From JAFLCM01 sp964510955 (GTDB lineage Bacteria; Planctomycetota; Phycisphaerae; Phycisphaerales; UBA1924): 53,817 nt of DNA. Positions within the stretch are counted from its first letter, which is position 1. The number at the start of each line of letters is the position of its first letter. The position numbers and the translations under genes were made by a program. This document shows positions 8,309 to 16,403 of this stretch, one piece after another. The DNA lies in the NCBI GenBank assembly GCA_964510955.1, contig CAZEDW010000029.1:1-53817 (forward strand), read 5' to 3'. The notes beneath the pieces are model-generated. The model was not told the DNA's origin. It saw only the letters and a list, made by a program, of their open reading frames with translations, and did no database searches.

Positions 8309-10471
8309 TCACGCCCCCATCTGCATCGACATCAGGAACTCCGCGTTGGTCTTGCACTTCTTCAGGCGGCTCTTCATCAGCTCCATCGCCTCGACCACGT
8401 TCATGTCGCTGAGCACCTTGCGCAGGCGGTAGGTGAGCTCGAGTTCCTTGGGGTCCAGCAGCAGTTCCTCGCGGCGGGTGCCCGACGCCGCCACGTCGAT
8501 GGCCGGCCAGATGCGCTTGTCCACCAGCTTGCGGTCCAGGTGGAGCTCGCTGTTGCCGGTGCCCTTGAACTCCTCGAAGATCACCTCGTCGGCCTTGGAG
8601 CCGGTGTCAACCAGCGCCGTGCCGAGGATGGTGAGCGAGCCGCCGTTCTCGATGGCGCGGGCGTTGCCGAAGAACTTCTTGGGGCGTTGCAGCGCGTTGC
8701 TGTCCACGCCGCCGGTCATGATCTTGCCCGAGTGGGGCATGTTGGCGTTGTAAGCGCGGGCCAGGCGCGTGATCGAGTCCAGCAGGATCACCACGTGCTG
8801 GCCGAACTCGACGTACCGGCGCGACTTCTCATGCACCATCTCGCACACGCCGACGTGGCGCGACGAATCCTCGTCGAACGTGCTGGCGATCACCTCCACG
8901 CTGGGCGAAGTGTTGCGCCGGAAATCCGTCACTTCCTCCGGGCGCTCGTCGATCAGCAGCACGATTACCTTCACCTCGGGGTAGTTCTTGCTGATCGCCT
9001 TGGTCATTTTCTGCAAGAGCACGGTCTTGCCGGTGCGCGGCGGGGCGACGATCAGGCCGCGCTGCCCGCGCCCGATGGGGGCCACCAGGTCCACGATCCG
9101 CATCTCGATCTCGTCCGGCGAGGTCTCGAGCACGTACCGCTTCTCGGGGTGCAGCGGCGTCAGGTCCTCGAAGATTGGCAGCGATCGCAGCTTCGACGGG
9201 TCCAGACCGTTCACCTGGTCCACCCGCAGCAGCGCGAAGAACCGCTCGCCGTCGCGCGGCGGCCGCACGGCCCCCTTCAGCTCCATCCCCTTCCGCAGGC
9301 CCATCCGCCGGATCTGCTGCGGCGAAACGAACACGTCCTCGGGGCTGGGCAGGTAGCTGAACAGCGGAGAGCGAAGGAACCCGAAGCCCTCGTGCGTGAT
9401 GTCGAGAGTCCCCTCGGCAACCATCAGCCCCCCCTGGGCGGCCCGGCGCTTGAGGATCTCAAAGCTCAGCTCGTGACGCGGGAACTTGTGCGCGTCGCTA
9501 ATGCCTTCCTTGTCGGCGATCTTGTGCAGTTCTTCGATGCCGATGCGCTGCAGGTCCGAGATGTTCGGGGCGCTCTTGAACGCCTCGGCGTACTCCTTGG
9601 GCCCCAAGCGCTCGGTCAACTCGCGTGCCTCGCGCTCGAGTTCGTCGTCCGACGGCAGCACGCCGTAGCGCGACGGCCCGCCGGAGAAGTGCTGGCCTCC
9701 CCCGCCCCCGCCACCTCCACCGCCGCCCATGCCGGGCATGCCGCCGGGTCCCATGCCGGGCATCCCCGGTCCGCCGCCGCCCTTCTTCTTCTTGCGCCGG
9801 CGCTTCTTGCCCGAGCCGGGCATCCCCTGCATGCCCTGCTGTCCGCCGCCCTGGTAGCCGCCCTGCGGCGAGTTCATGACGGCCTGGCCGCCGCCGTTGC
9901 TGGAGGACGATGGACCGTTGGACCCGTTGTTGGGGTTGTTCATGGCGGATGCCTGAGGCTGGGTGTGCTGGAACGGACGCGGCGAAGACTGTTGCGATTG
10001 ATGCGACTGGTAGCCCTGATGGGGGCGGTACTGCTGGCCCGAGTGCTCGGAGGACCCGCCGTGCCCGCCGCCCGGGCCCACCGGCTGGCGGTGCTGGTAC
10101 AACGACCGCGGCGGCTGCACGGGCGCAGGGTTCGGACTCGGTGCCTGGCTCGGAGCGGGGCGTGCCGCCGGTGCGGCGTTCTCGCTCACCGGTGTCGCGG
10201 GCGGGTCGCGGCGCGGCGCCTGCGGGGCTTCAGCCCGCGCCGGCTCGATCGGCGGCTTGCTCTCAACATGGCTGACCGGGCGCGGCTCCTCGCGCCGGGG
10301 CGCCTCCGCCGCCGGTTCGTCCCGGGCCGCCTTGGCCGGACGCTCGGCACGCGGCTTGGTCGCACGCTTGGGTGATGGAGTCTCGTCCGTCGCCTTGGTG
10401 CGCTTCGCGGGCTTGGCCGCCGCGCTCTTGGGCTTGGACTTGCTCACGGCTGACGCTGAACTCTTTGCCAT
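8309..10471 (-). CDS. rho: Transcription termination factor Rho with long disordered N-terminal extension
   Basis: 720 aa, against about 420 in E. coli. The last 450 residues are canonical: a Rho N-domain (ELHKIADKEGISD), the RNA-binding CSD region (GTLDITHEGFGFLRSP), Walker A (APPRTGKTVLLQ, near residue 480), Walker B (VIVLLIDERPEEV) and the R-loop and Q-loop (GGVDSNALQRPKKFFGNARA). Rho is an RNA-dependent ATPase hexamer that ends transcription. The first 270 or so residues are low complexity: Lys/Ala/Pro-rich, then Gln/His/Ser/Asn-rich, then a KKRRRKKKKGGGG basic patch, then Gly/Met repeats with a run of 11 Gly. Such insertions are known in Rho of several high-GC phyla, where they can bind RNA or promote condensates. 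The start at 10471 is an ATG. Confidence 0.97.
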   Translation of the reverse strand: MAKSSASAVSKSKPKSAAAKPAKRTKATDETPSPKRATKPRAERPAKAARDEPAAEAPRREEPRPVSHVESKPPIEPARAEAPQAPRRDPPATPVSENAAPAARPAPSQAPSPNPAPVQPPRSLYQHRQPVGPGGGHGGSSEHSGQQYRPHQGYQSHQSQQSSPRPFQHTQPQASAMNNPNNGSNGPSSSSNGGGQAVMNSPQGGYQGGGQQGMQGMPGSGKKRRRKKKKGGGGPGMPGMGPGGMPGMGGGGGGGGGGGQHFSGGPSRYGVLPSDDELEREARELTERLGPKEYAEAFKSAPNISDLQRIGIEELHKIADKEGISDAHKFPRHELSFEILKRRAAQGGLMVAEGTLDITHEGFGFLRSPLFSYLPSPEDVFVSPQQIRRMGLRKGMELKGAVRPPRDGERFFALLRVDQVNGLDPSKLRSLPIFEDLTPLHPEKRYVLETSPDEIEMRIVDLVAPIGRGQRGLIVAPPRTGKTVLLQKMTKAISKNYPEVKVIVLLIDERPEEVTDFRRNTSPSVEVIASTFDEDSSRHVGVCEMVHEKSRRYVEFGQHVVILLDSITRLARAYNANMPHSGKIMTGGVDSNALQRPKKFFGNARAIENGGSLTILGTALVDTGSKADEVIFEEFKGTGNSELHLDRKLVDKRIWPAIDVAASGTRREELLLDPKELELTYRLRKVLSDMNVVEAMELMKSRLKKCKTNAEFLMSMQMGA

Positions 10472-10799
10472 GCTGGTTGATGTACTCGTTGGGCCGCGAC
10501 GCGAACCGTCGGAACCCCAGGGGGCCGGCCCAGGACGGGGCCTGATTCAATCGGGATGAGATCAAGGGGAACGAAGCGAGCAAGCGGTGCAGACGCCGAT
10601 GGGTCTGGCGGCGAAGGTCGGGCCCGGCCCACCCGCGGAATCCGCGGTGCCGGGCCACAGGCCGGTCAGTCTCCGCCAACCCAGTCCAAGGTTTCCTGGA
10701 CCGAACACCTCCGAGGCGCGGGTGACGGAGTTGGATCGTTGGCACGCTTGAATGACCCGTGAGGATCGGGAACGCGTTCCCCCGCCGCGGCGGCGGAGA
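10472..10799. promoter_or_regulatory. rho leader / intergenic region with strong hairpins
   Basis: No gene seen. The region holds a long interrupted hairpin at 10621-10656 (GGCCCGGC with GCCGGGCC outside, CCGCGG with CCGCGG inside, loop AAT) about 150 nt upstream of the rho start. Two adjacent palindromes lie just beyond the coaE stop (GGGAACGCGTTCCC at 10768-10781 and CCGCCGCGGCGG at 10782-10793). None has a T tract. They may be the coaE 3' end or leader structures for rho autoregulation; that is inference. Confidence 0.45.
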
Positions 10800-11507
10800 T
10801 CAGTGTCCCGCGGGGTCCTGAGTTTCAGGCGGGGTCCGGCCCCCAGCGAGGCCGGCCCGTGCGTGCTCCAAGAGTATAGCAAGGAGCCGGGCCGCCTGCG
10901 CGTCAACAGCGGCGCCCCCCGTCGCGGCCGCCGGGGCCACCGACTCGGGCCCATTGTCAATCACATACCCTGACCGACGGCGTTTCTCCGCGGCGGGAAT
11001 CTGAGCCGCCTCGCGGCGCGACACCTCCGCCTCGTCCCAACCCCGCGACGCCCGCAGTCTCCGCAGCCGCTCCTCGCGCGGGCAATCCACGAACACAACC
11101 GCGTCGCAGCGGTCGTCGAGCCCCGCTTCAAAGAGCAGCGGAGCGTCGTAGATGATCGCCGGCGCCCCGGCCGCGCGGGCCTCGGCCTGGGCCTGCCCGC
11201 GCGTGCGCCGAATCAGCGGGTGAATCAGCGCCTCCAGCCGGGCGCGCTGGTCGGGCGCATCGAAAACCCGCTTCGCCACCGCCGCGCGGTCAACCCGCCC
11301 GTTGGCGTCCAGCACGCCGGCCCCCCACCAGCGGACCAGCTCGTCGCGCACCGCGGGGCGATCCAGCGCGGCCTTCGCCTCGGCATCCGAATCGATCACG
11401 GCACACCCCAGGCGCCCGAACGCCGCCGCCACGCTCGACTTGCCCGCGCCGATCCCCCCGGCCAGGCCGATCACCAGCGGCTCGGTTTGTGCAGGCGCGT
11501 TCGTCAC
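10800..11507 (-). CDS. coaE: Dephospho-CoA kinase
   Basis: 235 aa. Catalyses the last step of coenzyme A synthesis, ATP-dependent phosphorylation of the 3'-OH of dephospho-CoA. The P-loop GGIGAGKS is at residues 17-24. Other family blocks are CAVIDSDAEAK (dephospho-CoA binding region), HPLIRR, and IIYDAPLLFEAGLD, followed by the DCPREERLRRLRASRG lid. About 30 residues longer than usual at the C-terminus, in an Ala-rich tail. It ends 329 bp upstream of rho on the same strand and starts 27 bp after the epimerase stop, so all three may be one transcription unit. Confidence 0.95.
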   Translation of the reverse strand: MTNAPAQTEPLVIGLAGGIGAGKSSVAAAFGRLGCAVIDSDAEAKAALDRPAVRDELVRWWGAGVLDANGRVDRAAVAKRVFDAPDQRARLEALIHPLIRRTRGQAQAEARAAGAPAIIYDAPLLFEAGLDDRCDAVVFVDCPREERLRRLRASRGWDEAEVSRREAAQIPAAEKRRRSGYVIDNGPESVAPAAATGGAAVDAQAARLLAILLEHARAGLAGGRTPPETQDPAGH

Positions 11508-11534
11508 AGCCAGCTCAGGTTACCCGGGCCGCGC

Positions 11535-12515
11535 TCACCCCATCCGCGTCCGCATCCACTCCCACTGGCGGCTCACGCCATCCTCGAACGCCGTGCTCGG
11601 CGAATAGCCAAGCTCCGAGCGGCTGCGAGCCAGGTCGGCGAACGTCCGCTCAACGTCTCCCGGCTGGGCCCCGCGCCGGTCGATCTTTGCCGGCTTGCCG
11701 ACGACGCGAGCGATGGTCTCGATCATCGTGCCCAGCGTGATCGGGTGCGAGTTGCCGAGGTTCCAGACACGGTAGCCGTGCTGGGGGATACGGTCGTACG
11801 ACGCCAGCACGCCGCGCACGATGTCGTCGATGAAGGTGTAATCGCGGCTGGTCGAGCCGTCGCCGAACACCGGGATGGGCTCGCCGCGGGCGATTTTCTC
11901 GATGAAAAGCGATATGGCGAGGCTGGGCCTCTGCCGCGGGCCGAACACCGTGAAGAACCGCAGGCACGCCGTGGGCAGCTTGTACAGGTGCGCGAACGTC
12001 GCGCCCATCAGCTCGCAGCTCCGCTTGGTAGCGGCGTAGGGGCTGATGGGCATGCTCACGTCGTCGGTCTCGCTGAAGGGCGTCTTGGTCTGGTTGCCGT
12101 AGACACTGCTGGAAGAGGCCAGCACGAATCTCTCGCATCCCGGCGAGCGCCGGGCCGCTTCCAGCATCACCGCCGTCGCCTCCACGTTGACGCGGCAGTA
12201 GAGCGCCGGCTGCTCGATGCTCGGGCGGACCCCGCCCCGCGCGCCGAGGTGGATCACCCCCGCCGGTCTGTGCTTCTCCATCACCGCCCGAACCAGCGGC
12301 TCGTCGCAGGCGTCGCCCTCGATCATCTCGAACCGGCCCCGCGGGTGATCCGCCCGAACCTCAGCGATGTTCCGTTCCTTGAGCGCGCGCGGGTAAACCG
12401 CATCAAAGTTGTCGAGCCCGACGACGCGCTCGCCCCGCGCCAGGAGCGCCCCGACAACGTGCGAGCCGATGAAGCCCGCGGCGCCAGTGACCAGGATGAT
12501 GGGGGCCTCCGCCAT
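11535..12515 (-). CDS. NAD-dependent epimerase/dehydratase, UDP-glucuronate/UDP-glucose 4-epimerase type
   Basis: 326 aa from the ATG at 12515. Extended SDR fold: NAD-binding GAAGFIG at residues 11-17, ILVTG strand, LASSSSVYG (catalytic Ser/Thr region) and SPYAATK with the Tyr-x3-Lys pair near residue 157. It then has RFFTVFGPRQRP and a substrate-binding block. The overall pattern is closest to UDP-glucuronate 4-epimerases (KTPFSETD, VSMPISPYAATK), which supply UDP-galacturonate for envelope polysaccharide. The substrate is inferred. A GTG start at 12557 is also in frame but adds 14 residues before the Rossmann strand. There is no obvious Shine-Dalgarno for either. Confidence 0.9.
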   Translation of the reverse strand: MAEAPIILVTGAAGFIGSHVVGALLARGERVVGLDNFDAVYPRALKERNIAEVRADHPRGRFEMIEGDACDEPLVRAVMEKHRPAGVIHLGARGGVRPSIEQPALYCRVNVEATAVMLEAARRSPGCERFVLASSSSVYGNQTKTPFSETDDVSMPISPYAATKRSCELMGATFAHLYKLPTACLRFFTVFGPRQRPSLAISLFIEKIARGEPIPVFGDGSTSRDYTFIDDIVRGVLASYDRIPQHGYRVWNLGNSHPITLGTMIETIARVVGKPAKIDRRGAQPGDVERTFADLARSRSELGYSPSTAFEDGVSRQWEWMRTRMG

Positions 12516-12568
12516 GCGATCAACCAAGCGTAGCGAACCTCGAGGGGCCGGGAGCACGACGCGAGGGT

Positions 12569-12613
12569 CAAAAAAACAAGCAGGGCGCCATCGCTAAACA
12601 GCGCCCCGCTGGA
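12569..12613 (-). terminator. Intrinsic terminator on the minus strand
   Basis: Read on the minus strand: a GC-rich stem (GCGGGGCGC with GCGCCCTGC, one mismatch, loop TGTTTAGCGATG) followed after CTTG by a run of seven T (12570-12576). It lies 54 bp upstream of the epimerase start, so it must end a transcript coming from higher coordinates, not the epimerase. Confidence 0.75.
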
Positions 12614-12983
12614 GGAGAGAGAGATCGTTGGTTGAACAAACGGCCAGGATGTGATTTCATCGTATCGTCAGTTCGGGTCTGGATTGATTGAAAAGAGGCT
12701 CGTAGGTTCCGGCTGGGGCCTCCCCGCGGCGTCCCGGATTGGATGCCACGTCAGGCCCTCGGGAGGCGTGCATGGTCCGAACCGGACCACGCGGCGCGCA
12801 AAATGCCCAATAATCACGCGGTTTTTCGGTCATGGTGGGGCGTATGTCAATACATGAAGCTCCCGCTGGATGCACGGCACTTGGGCGCAGGCATTATCCG
12901 AACAAAACACAAACCTTAGAACGACGAATCCCCCTAGAATGTGGGTACCACAGGACCGGTTCCGAATATTGCGAGCCCTTTCA
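12614..12983 (-). other. 370-bp gap between a terminator and the bisphosphate nucleotidase gene: long 3' UTR, small RNA or small gene
   Basis: No convincing long gene. It is bounded on the minus strand by the nucleotidase stop (12984) and the terminator at 12569-12613. It contains a perfect hairpin, TGGTCCG/CGGACCA with a 3-nt loop (12773-12789), and a possible small ORF at 12657-12833 (minus, 58 codons, beginning MTEKPRDYW) that stops 44 nt before the terminator but has no good ribosome-binding site. Either a stable RNA or a small protein is possible; I cannot choose from sequence alone. Confidence 0.4.
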
Positions 12984-14018
12984 TCACCCAGGAACTGGCA
13001 ACACTTGCGCGATCGCCGCGATCGCCAGCCCGTGCAGGCGCGGCGGCGCCACCACGATCCCCTGGTTCCGTTCCAGCCCGCGCCCCTGCGAGAAATCCAG
13101 CGGCTTGCCCCACGCGTCTGTCACCGCGCACCCCGCCTCGACCGCCACCAGCGAACCCGCCGCGTGGTCCCAGATGCGCTCCACATAGCCCTTCTTCGAA
13201 GGCAGCCGCAGGTACAGGTCCGCCTGCCCACGCGCCACCACGGCGTACTTGGCCTGGCTGTCCAAGCGTGCCGGCTCGGCCGGCTCGCCCAGCTTTTCCA
13301 GCACCTGCTCCGAAGCGCTGTGGTTCGAGTGCGCGGCTTCAACGCTCTCGCACATCCGCACCGGCTCGCCCTCTTCGGGTTCGAGCCGCCGGATGCGCAC
13401 CGGCTGGGCCGTCGGGTCATCGCCCGGCAGCTCGTACAAGCCCTGCCCGAGCTGAGCCATGTAGATCACGCCGACCGGGTCGGGGTCGTTGAAGTCGCGC
13501 CCGAAGTCGCGCGAGAGGTTCGGGCAACCCAGCACGCCGAGGGTCGGCACGCCGTTCTCGATCCAAGCCAGGCTGACGGCGTACTGCTCGCCGCGCAGGA
13601 ACCCTTTGGTCCCGTCGATGGGGTCGAGCGTCCAGAACCCGTTGAGCGAGCCGCCCCCGGGGGGCGGATTGGCCGCGCCGATGTCGATGGCGTCGAGAAT
13701 CTGATCTGGCGTGGCGCCCGGCCACGACACATGGGCGGAAGCGACCACGGCGTCAATCAGCGTGCGGTCCCCCGCCGCCGCCCGATCGCGGAGCATCGCC
13801 GCGTCTTCCTCGCCCACCAGCGTCACCTTGCCCAGCGCCGCCTGGAGCGTGTGGGCAACCACGGCCTGCGAGGCGAAGTCGGCGACTGTAACGGGGCTCT
13901 TGTCGTCCTTGCTCGCCGAGCGGATGGAGTCCAGCCGCACCTGCACCGCGCGGCACACCCGGCTGGCGAGGGCGACGGCGTCAAGGGCGGCTTGGAGACG
14001 GCGGGCGGGGTCGGGCAT
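12984..14018 (-). CDS. 3'(2'),5'-bisphosphate nucleotidase, HAL2/SAL1 type (inositol monophosphatase superfamily)
   Basis: About 344 aa from the ATG at 14018; a GTG six codons upstream is also possible. Motifs of the Li-sensitive phosphatase superfamily are clear: KSPVTVADF near the N-terminus, VGEED, FWTLDPIDGTKGFLRG (metal-binding D-P-I-D-G-T), QYAVSLAWIENG, and WDHAAGSLVAVEAG near the C-terminus. The TKGFLRGEQYAV continuation is characteristic of HAL2/SAL1 enzymes, which hydrolyse PAP to AMP and relieve PAP inhibition after PAPS use. The gene upstream on the same strand is cysC, the kinase that makes PAPS, which supports the substrate call. About 176 bp separate the two, filled by an inverted-repeat element. 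Confidence 0.9.
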   Translation of the reverse strand: MPDPARRLQAALDAVALASRVCRAVQVRLDSIRSASKDDKSPVTVADFASQAVVAHTLQAALGKVTLVGEEDAAMLRDRAAAGDRTLIDAVVASAHVSWPGATPDQILDAIDIGAANPPPGGGSLNGFWTLDPIDGTKGFLRGEQYAVSLAWIENGVPTLGVLGCPNLSRDFGRDFNDPDPVGVIYMAQLGQGLYELPGDDPTAQPVRIRRLEPEEGEPVRMCESVEAAHSNHSASEQVLEKLGEPAEPARLDSQAKYAVVARGQADLYLRLPSKKGYVERIWDHAAGSLVAVEAGCAVTDAWGKPLDFSQGRGLERNQGIVVAPPRLHGLAIAAIAQVLPVPG

Positions 14019-14033
14019 TGGTTCAGAATACTC

Positions 14034-14192
14034 CACCGCTGAGACGCGGAGGGCGCGGAAGAGAAGTCGGATTTCAGAATGAGACCAAGAGGACGCATGC
14101 GACCAATGGGATGAATATTGGTCGCAGAAGTCACATTGGTCCTATTCCGAAACCAACGCCTCCCCCCCCGCCGCCTCCGCGTCTCCGCGGTG
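14034..14192. repeat. Intergenic nested inverted-repeat element
   Basis: Outer arms CACCGCTGAGACGCGGAGG (14034-14052) and CCTCCGCGTCTCCGCGGTG (14174-14192) are reverse complements except for one position. Inside, GACCAA occurs twice and its reverse complement TTGGTC twice (about 14082-14150). The element fills the gap between cysC and the nucleotidase gene. The CGCGGAG word recurs at 47385-47446. Confidence 0.7.
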
Positions 14193-14194
14193 AA

Positions 14195-14797
14195 TCACAG
14201 CCCCAAGTGCTGCAAACACGCCTTCACCGAGTCCTCCACGCTCATCGTCGCCGGCTTCAGCACCAGCTCGGGCTTCTTCGGCGCCTCGTACGGGTCATCG
14301 ATCCCCGTGAACCCCTTCAGCTCCCCTGCCCGGGCCTTCTTGTACAGCCCCTTGGGGTCGCGGACTTCGCACACCTCGATGGGGGCGTCCACATACACCT
14401 CGATGAACCTCAGCCCCGCCTTCTCGTGTACCGCGCGCGCCTTGTCGCGGTCGGCCGCGTAGGGGCTGATGAAGCTCGTCAGCGTGACCATCCCGGCGTC
14501 GGCGAACAGCTTGGCCACCTCGCCGATGCGCCGGATGTTCTCGGCGCGGTCCTCGGCGCTGAAGCCCAGGTTGCTGTTGAGCCCGAAGCGGATGTTGTCG
14601 CCGTCGAGTCGGTAGCTCGGCACGCCCCGCTGCACCAGCACCTGCTCCAGGGCGCTGGCGATGGTGCTCTTGCCGCTGGCCGATAGTCCGGTGAACCACA
14701 TGGTGCACCCCTTGCACTTCAGCGCCCCCCAGCGCTCGTCGCGGGTGAGGTTGCCTTCGTGCCAGTGGATGTTGGTGCTCTTCGGTTGGGAACTCAT
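14195..14797 (-). CDS. cysC: Adenylylsulfate (APS) kinase
   Basis: 200 aa, the family's usual length. Phosphorylates APS to PAPS in the cytoplasm. Visible motifs: the N-terminal NIHWHEG typical of CysC, P-loop GLSASGKST at residues 37-45, YRLDGDNIRFGLN (APS binding), FSAEDRAENIRRIGEVAKL, SFISPYAADRDKAR, VYVDAPIEVCEVRDPKGLY and FTGIDDPYEAP. No sulfurylase (cysND or sat) is in the window, so APS supply comes from elsewhere. Paired with a HAL2-type phosphatase downstream, giving a small PAPS-making and PAP-clearing unit. This suggests sulfotransferase use as well as, or instead of, assimilation; that last point is inference. Confidence 0.96.
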   Translation of the reverse strand: MSSQPKSTNIHWHEGNLTRDERWGALKCKGCTMWFTGLSASGKSTIASALEQVLVQRGVPSYRLDGDNIRFGLNSNLGFSAEDRAENIRRIGEVAKLFADAGMVTLTSFISPYAADRDKARAVHEKAGLRFIEVYVDAPIEVCEVRDPKGLYKKARAGELKGFTGIDDPYEAPKKPELVLKPATMSVEDSVKACLQHLGL

Positions 14798-14942
14798 GGG
14801 GCGGATGGTAGCGGCGAGGGTGAAGGATGTGCGATACAGGAGCTTTGCGCGTGGGGTTGGCGGCCATACGTGACCTTACCCAGCCGGTGAGCTTCCCATC
14901 GGGTCACACCCGACATCTCACAGCGCGCACCCCACATTCCCC

Positions 14943-16331
14943 CTACTCCGTCGCCGCCGCCGGGGTCTCGGGCACCGGGTCGGCATCGGCCCGCGCGCGC
15001 GGCTCGATCTTCAGGCGCACCACCCTCGTCGGCTCGGCCTGCAGCACGGTCACGGCGAACCCGTCGCCCTCGACCGTCTCCCCCGCCACCGGGATGTGCC
15101 CCAGGGTCGCCATCACGTAACCGCCGATCGTGTCGTACTCGTTGCCCTCGGGGATCACCACCCCCATCGCGTGCAGCGCGGCGTTGACGTCATAGATCGA
15201 GCACCGCGCGTCGGCCTCGGCGGCGTTGCCTGCGTCGTCCACCCTCACCTCCGGCGGGGCGTCCTCGGGCAGCTCGTACTCGTCCTGGATCTCGCCGAAG
15301 ATCTCTTCAACGATGTCCTCGACGGTCACCACACCCGCCGTACCACCATACTCGTCGGTGACCACCGCGATGTGGACCTTTTGCTTAATCAGCTCGTCGA
15401 GCAGCTCGCGGACGGGCTTGGTCTCCGGCACGAACAGCGCGGGCCGCAGGATCGAGCGGAGCCGGAACGGTTTGCCCGCGCCCTTGACGCCGTCGCCCGC
15501 CAGCCAGCGCATGAGGTCCTTGACATAGAAGATGCCCACGACATGGTCGATCGATTCCTCGTACACCGGGATGCGCGAGTGCCCGACCTCGCGCACGATC
15601 TTGATCACCTTGCCGAGGTCGTCGGTCAGTTCCATCGACTCCAGGTCGGTGCGCGGCGTCATGACCTCGCCCGCCGTCGTGCTCCCGAACTCGACCACGG
15701 CCTCGATCATGTCGCGCTCTTCGCCGCCCAGCGCGCCCTCGCGCTCGCCCTCGGCGGCGGCGGAGAGCAGCTCCTCCTTGATCTCCTCCTTTTCCGTCAC
15801 GTGCTCCGCGCCGGCGAGCCGCCGGATCGCCACGTCGATGAACCCCAGCGCCCGCACCGGCCAGGCGAGCAGGTGGACCGCCCGGATCACGTCGGCCCAG
15901 CCGATGATGATGCGCTCCGCCGCGTGACGCGCCAGGCTGAGCGGGATCACCAGCCCGATGACATACAGAACCGCCCACGACAGCGCCACCGCCAGCAGCA
16001 GCCGGGGGAAGTCGATCAGCACATCGGCCTGCGGATGCAGGGCCTCGCCGGGAACCGGTGAAGCCGACGACGCGATATGGAACACCCCTAGCGAGATCAG
16101 CAGCGTCACCGTCACCGCGATGGACCCCACCACGCGCACCGCGCCCAGCGCCAGTTGGTGACCCTGGGTGTCCTCGATGATCGGCTCAACCCGCTGACGC
16201 GCGCCGTGCCCGCGACGGTCGGCCAGTTCCTCGAGCTTCACCAGCGAGAACTCACGCAGCGCGTAGTACAGCGTCGACGCCACGGCGCTGAGGGTGATTG
16301 AACCGAGGGCGATGAGCAGTTGGAGGGCCAA
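14943..16331 (-). CDS. CNNM/CorC-family membrane protein (DUF21, CBS pair, transporter-associated domain)
   Basis: 462 aa. Four N-terminal hydrophobic segments form a DUF21-like membrane domain (ending near residue 190). A linker with EREGALGGEERDMIEAVVEF leads into two CBS domains (EVMTPRTDLESM, then HSRIPVYEESIDHVVGIFYV and RELLDELIKQKVHIAVV). The C-terminal CorC_HlyC transporter-associated domain follows (DEYGGTAGVVTVEDIVEEI, YDTIGGYVMATLG). Relatives act in Mg/Co efflux or Mg homeostasis; annotations as hemolysin are historical. Immediately downstream of ybeY, an arrangement (ybeY then corC) that is common in bacteria. Confidence 0.92.
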   Translation of the reverse strand: MALQLLIALGSITLSAVASTLYYALREFSLVKLEELADRRGHGARQRVEPIIEDTQGHQLALGAVRVVGSIAVTVTLLISLGVFHIASSASPVPGEALHPQADVLIDFPRLLLAVALSWAVLYVIGLVIPLSLARHAAERIIIGWADVIRAVHLLAWPVRALGFIDVAIRRLAGAEHVTEKEEIKEELLSAAAEGEREGALGGEERDMIEAVVEFGSTTAGEVMTPRTDLESMELTDDLGKVIKIVREVGHSRIPVYEESIDHVVGIFYVKDLMRWLAGDGVKGAGKPFRLRSILRPALFVPETKPVRELLDELIKQKVHIAVVTDEYGGTAGVVTVEDIVEEIFGEIQDEYELPEDAPPEVRVDDAGNAAEADARCSIYDVNAALHAMGVVIPEGNEYDTIGGYVMATLGHIPVAGETVEGDGFAVTVLQAEPTRVVRLKIEPRARADADPVPETPAAATE

Positions 16332-16403
16332 GGCGGGGTCGGTCGGCGGTGTAAGGGAGCGGGCTCCTGTCAGTCCTGTGGTCCTATGAAGCGATCCGCG
16401 GCG

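Noticed and set aside
8540..10375. 611-codon open frame on the plus strand
   Set aside because: It is antisense to rho over its whole length. In GC-rich DNA the reverse frame of a real gene is often free of stops. The translation is Arg/Leu/Ala-rich with no motifs.
12870..14042. 390-codon plus-strand frame
   Set aside because: It is antisense to the bisphosphate nucleotidase, whose DPIDGT motif is clear.
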